Source of the DNA: Bradyrhizobium sp. CCBAU 051011
Lineage (GTDB): Bacteria; Pseudomonadota; Alphaproteobacteria; Rhizobiales; Xanthobacteraceae
Reading direction: 5' to 3'
DNA: 64,000 nucleotides
Assembly (NCBI RefSeq): GCF_009930815.1
Contig: NZ_CP022222.1
Location: 4,134,501-4,198,500 of the forward strand
Position numbers and translations under genes: made by a program. Every line of letters starts with the position of its first letter. Within the stretch, counting starts at the first letter, position 1. The notes beneath the pieces were generated by a model. The model was not told the DNA's origin and searched no databases. It was given only the letters and a program-made list of their open reading frames with translations. Below are positions 61,520 to 64,000 of the stretch, one piece after another.

Positions 61520-63166
61520 CTACGGCCTGGAGAGGTGTTGCTTCAGCCGCGTGATCTCGTCCGGGGACCAGTCGCGAACATCCGTCACCTCGATCCACGC
61601 GTCAACGTAGTGCGCCGGGGCGTAGACGTGGCCGTAGCCGATCGGCGCTGCGGTCGCCACGAACTTGTCCGCCGCCAGTTGAAGAAGAGTTACGACCGGG
61701 TACCACCGCAATTGCGGCGACACGTCCGGGCCGCGGGGCGGCGTCATCCAATCTGGTTCGCAATAGAGGCTGCGGTACTCGAAAAAAGTCACCGGGTCGC
61801 TTGCATATTGGAGATAAACGACCCGCATCCGCCCCCATGAGGCATTAGGAGCCGAGAATGGGCCGGCGGCGTCTCCGCCCTGGTTCATGAACCGCACGAA
61901 CGATCCGTCGCGGAACCGGGGAAGCCAAGCTGGCGATCCGGGATTGCGGCGGTCGGTGAGGAAACGCCAGAGCTTGCTTGAATAAGGCGGGCCGCTCCAC
62001 AGTGCGCCGGCGAACGGGTCGTCAAGTACTTCAATCAGATCTGTCGACTGTTCGGAGTTCTTGGCGCCAAGGCTAAGACCGTGCAGATAGAGTCGTGGCC
62101 GTTTGTCCTTGGGAAGCGTGGTCCAGTATCCGTAAACCTCCGTGAAGAGCGCGCGTGCAGCATCGGCGCCGTAGTCCGCTCCAACAAGCAGGTACAGCCA
62201 ACTCCCGAGATAGGAATATTGCAGGGCAACGCTCGCGACGGCACCACGGTGCAGATATTCGACGCTATCCAACGCCGCCGGGTCCACCCAGCCGGTGCCG
62301 GTCGGCGTCACCACGATAAGCACGGATCGGTCGAACCCGCCGACGCGCTTTAATTCTTCCAGAGCGAGCTTGGCGCGCGCTTCCAGCGTGTCTGCCGATC
62401 TTAGTCCGACATAGACGCGAATTGGCTCAAGCGATCTCCTGCCCGAGAAAGCACTGATCTCCTCGCGGGTCGCTCCCAAGGAGATGAACTCCCGTCCCGC
62501 CCGCCCGAGCTCATGCCAAGCCAGCAGGGAAGCGCTGCTGCCGGTCTTCAGAGGGTCCGTTGGTGGCCCCGTCTCCGGTTCGATCAGTTTGTCGAATTCC
62601 CGGTAAGACGCATCTGCGACGCGCAGGGTGACCCGGAAGAGAAGTCCATTGATAACCGATGAGAACAGCGCAAGCGTGGCGATGATGCCAATGATGTGGG
62701 AAACCCGCATCGGCAGAAGGCGGTTAACTCTTATAGCTACGAAGCGGAGCGTCAGCCGAAAGCACCGCGCTAGCGCCAGCAGGATTGCGAAGACCGCCAG
62801 TGCAATCAGGGCGACCTCGAATGGATACGCCGTTTCGACGTACTCGATCTCCATTAGCTCTCGGATCGAATTCTGCCACCCTGCCGCCTGCCAGAGGGAG
62901 GCGAGCGCAATCCCCGTGCAACTGATCGCGGCGGTGAGCCGCACAACCCGCATGAGGCGGCCCTTAGGCTGAGGGAGCTCCATATAGGCCCAGAGCCAAC
63001 GGCCGAATACGACGACGCCGTATCCGATCGTCAGAGAACATCCCGAGACAACGCCCTGCGTCAGAAAACTTCGCGGCAGCAGTGACGGCGTCAGAGAGGC
63101 GGCAAAAAACAGTGTTCCGAGGAGAAGGCCGCAGGTAGAGAATGAATGCCATCGCGCTCTCGCCAT
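61520..63166 (-). CDS. Integral-membrane alpha/beta-hydrolase-like protein
   Basis: The 548-residue protein starts at the ATG at 63166. The N-terminal half has about five membrane segments (GLLLGTLFFAASLTPSLLPR, then LIALAVFAILLALARCF and IIGIIATLALFSSVINGLLF). The C-terminal half is an alpha/beta-hydrolase domain with the nucleophile elbow LHGLSLGAKNSEQS (GLSLG). This pairing is that of the DUF2319/abhydrolase_9 family. The substrate is not known; a lipid or cell-wall ester is plausible. The DSVEYLHRGAVASVALQYSY segment is a family landmark. It is a single-gene unit. Confidence 0.8.
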   Translation of the reverse strand: MARARWHSFSTCGLLLGTLFFAASLTPSLLPRSFLTQGVVSGCSLTIGYGVVVFGRWLWAYMELPQPKGRLMRVVRLTAAISCTGIALASLWQAAGWQNSIRELMEIEYVETAYPFEVALIALAVFAILLALARCFRLTLRFVAIRVNRLLPMRVSHIIGIIATLALFSSVINGLLFRVTLRVADASYREFDKLIEPETGPPTDPLKTGSSASLLAWHELGRAGREFISLGATREEISAFSGRRSLEPIRVYVGLRSADTLEARAKLALEELKRVGGFDRSVLIVVTPTGTGWVDPAALDSVEYLHRGAVASVALQYSYLGSWLYLLVGADYGADAARALFTEVYGYWTTLPKDKRPRLYLHGLSLGAKNSEQSTDLIEVLDDPFAGALWSGPPYSSKLWRFLTDRRNPGSPAWLPRFRDGSFVRFMNQGGDAAGPFSAPNASWGRMRVVYLQYASDPVTFFEYRSLYCEPDWMTPPRGPDVSPQLRWYPVVTLLQLAADKFVATAAPIGYGHVYAPAHYVDAWIEVTDVRDWSPDEITRLKQHLSRP

Positions 63167-63780
63167 ACGCCCGCGCCTCCCGATTCCGACGGACCTCATT
63201 CGTCCAGCAGCTTGTCGCGAGCACCTCATGGCCTAGTCTCGCCGTATGTTGAACACCGTTGAACGTTGATTTGACATGCTATCTCAATTTGAGAGCCTAA
63301 CCGACTGGATAACTGCACATCTGAGCCGGCGGGCTAGCGGTGGCGATTGCCCCGCGTTTCGTTCTGCCGTCCTTGCTGAACTCGACGCCCGCAAGCGAAT
63401 TGAATGGGAATAGCCCGCACCGTTCGCGCCAACCATCGCGCGAGCGGCCTCAGGCCTGATGAGGTCGCAAACCAACGCAAATACTATGAAGGGTTTGGAG
63501 ACACTCATGATCGTGAACTCAATGTCGGCATCCACGGCGGAAGAGATGGTACCGTCCTCCCGACCACGCCATTGCCGAATACTCGCACGAGAGCTAGATG
63601 ACCTGAGATATCTCTCCCGGTCGCTGTCTTTGACGCGAGCGCGGGGCCAACCAGTCGCTGCACTTGCTCAGCTGGCGGAAGATGCCCAGTCTCTGCTTTC
63701 GATACCACCTGAACCAATTCGTACAATATCTACGAATCTCTCCGAACAATCGCGCGTCCGGCTAAGGCTTGAAATCCGCA
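63167..63780. other. Intergenic, one weak candidate gene
   Basis: The only candidate is a plus-strand frame from the ATG at 63486 to 63821, with a helical middle (ARELDDLRYLSRSLSLTRAR and LAQLAEDAQSLL). It overlaps the end of the next minus-strand gene and has no clear ribosome site, so I do not call it. Confidence 0.3.
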
Positions 63781-63984
63781 CTAATTCAGGGGCTGATTGC
63801 GACGCACAATCTTCAGAATAAGGAGCACCAGACCGACCACCAGCAAGAACGCGCCTATAGCTGTAAGTCCATCGTACGACAGACTTACACCCGTAGCCGT
63901 CAATAACAATCCCAATATCAGCAAAAGCACGCCCGCAATCTTTTTGATCAAGAGGACGGGATTTCCACCTGTAGACGTTGCCAT
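63781..63984 (-). CDS. Small two-helix membrane protein
   Basis: The 67-residue product has two hydrophobic segments, KIAGVLLLILGLLLTATGVS and AIGAFLLVVGLVLLILKIV, joined by a short loop (LSYDGLT). The last residues are basic (RRNQPLN). AGGAGCG precedes the ATG at 63984. Small proteins of this shape are common stress-related membrane proteins in Bradyrhizobium, but the role here is unknown. Confidence 0.7.
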   Translation of the reverse strand: MATSTGGNPVLLIKKIAGVLLLILGLLLTATGVSLSYDGLTAIGAFLLVVGLVLLILKIVRRNQPLN

Positions 63985-64000
63985 TGAATCGCTCCTAGAA

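Overview
This window looks like a chromosomal stretch of an alphaproteobacterium of the Bradyrhizobium type. It is G+C-rich, carries many ABC uptake operons, has a xanthine-dehydrogenase-type oxidase with a Tat signal, and is full of integrase, tRNA-fragment and pseudogene scars of the kind seen in Bradyrhizobium accessory regions. The assignment is by gene style only; no rRNA or marker gene is present.

Layout. 0-1.3 kb: start of an FAD-linked oxidase, a Sua5/TsaC threonylcarbamoyl-AMP synthase and an intact tRNA-Pro(CGG). 1.3-3.9 kb: an integrase/excisionase pair at the 3' end of that tRNA, two 3'-tRNA fragments and the tail of an aliphatic amidase. 4.1-14.1 kb: a coherent sulfur-ester module on the + strand, made of a Crp/Fnr regulator, an ABC importer (binding protein, permease, ATPase), a cysteine-type sulfatase, a formylglycine-generating enzyme, S-adenosylmethionine synthetase and a SulP anion permease. 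The binding protein has an unusual C-terminal NosL-like domain.

14.4-23.5 kb: an accessory zone with a broken DNA ligase, an Sll1717-type P-loop ATPase preceded by a small membrane protein (a possible defence pair), small hypotheticals, a decayed IS1182-type element and two ends of a disrupted ABC binding-protein gene. 23.7-28.5 kb: a paoABC-like periplasmic aldehyde oxidoreductase operon and an AraC regulator. 28.9-30.25 kb: broken LysR and HEPN genes, ending at a 3'-tRNA fragment. 30.8-40.9 kb: a ten-gene operon coupling a CUT1 ABC importer (binding protein, two permeases, small membrane protein, two ATPases) to a PTS-driven dihydroxyacetone kinase with its own HPr and enzyme I. A near-copy of the tRNA-fragment sequence lies just beyond the operon, so it may sit on an integrated segment.

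41-46.9 kb: a VapE-type cassette, two terminator/sRNA-like hairpins and a graveyard of gene fragments, with a few small secreted proteins. 47-54 kb: dodecin, a frameshifted wax ester synthase/DGAT and a livKHMGF branched-chain amino acid importer. 54.5-58.9 kb: a frameshifted small gene, frameshifted dinB, an SRAP gene that has lost its catalytic N-terminus at a junction with a trbI fragment, a DUF2274 gene and a LysR regulator. 59.5-64 kb: P-type ATPase remnant, a HdeD-repeat chimera, a small secreted protein, an integral-membrane alpha/beta-hydrolase and a small membrane protein.

The genes most likely to act together are the sulfatase module, the CUT1/dihydroxyacetone kinase operon, paoABC and liv. 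Several frameshifts sit at or next to short homopolymers, so some apparent pseudogenes may be assembly errors.
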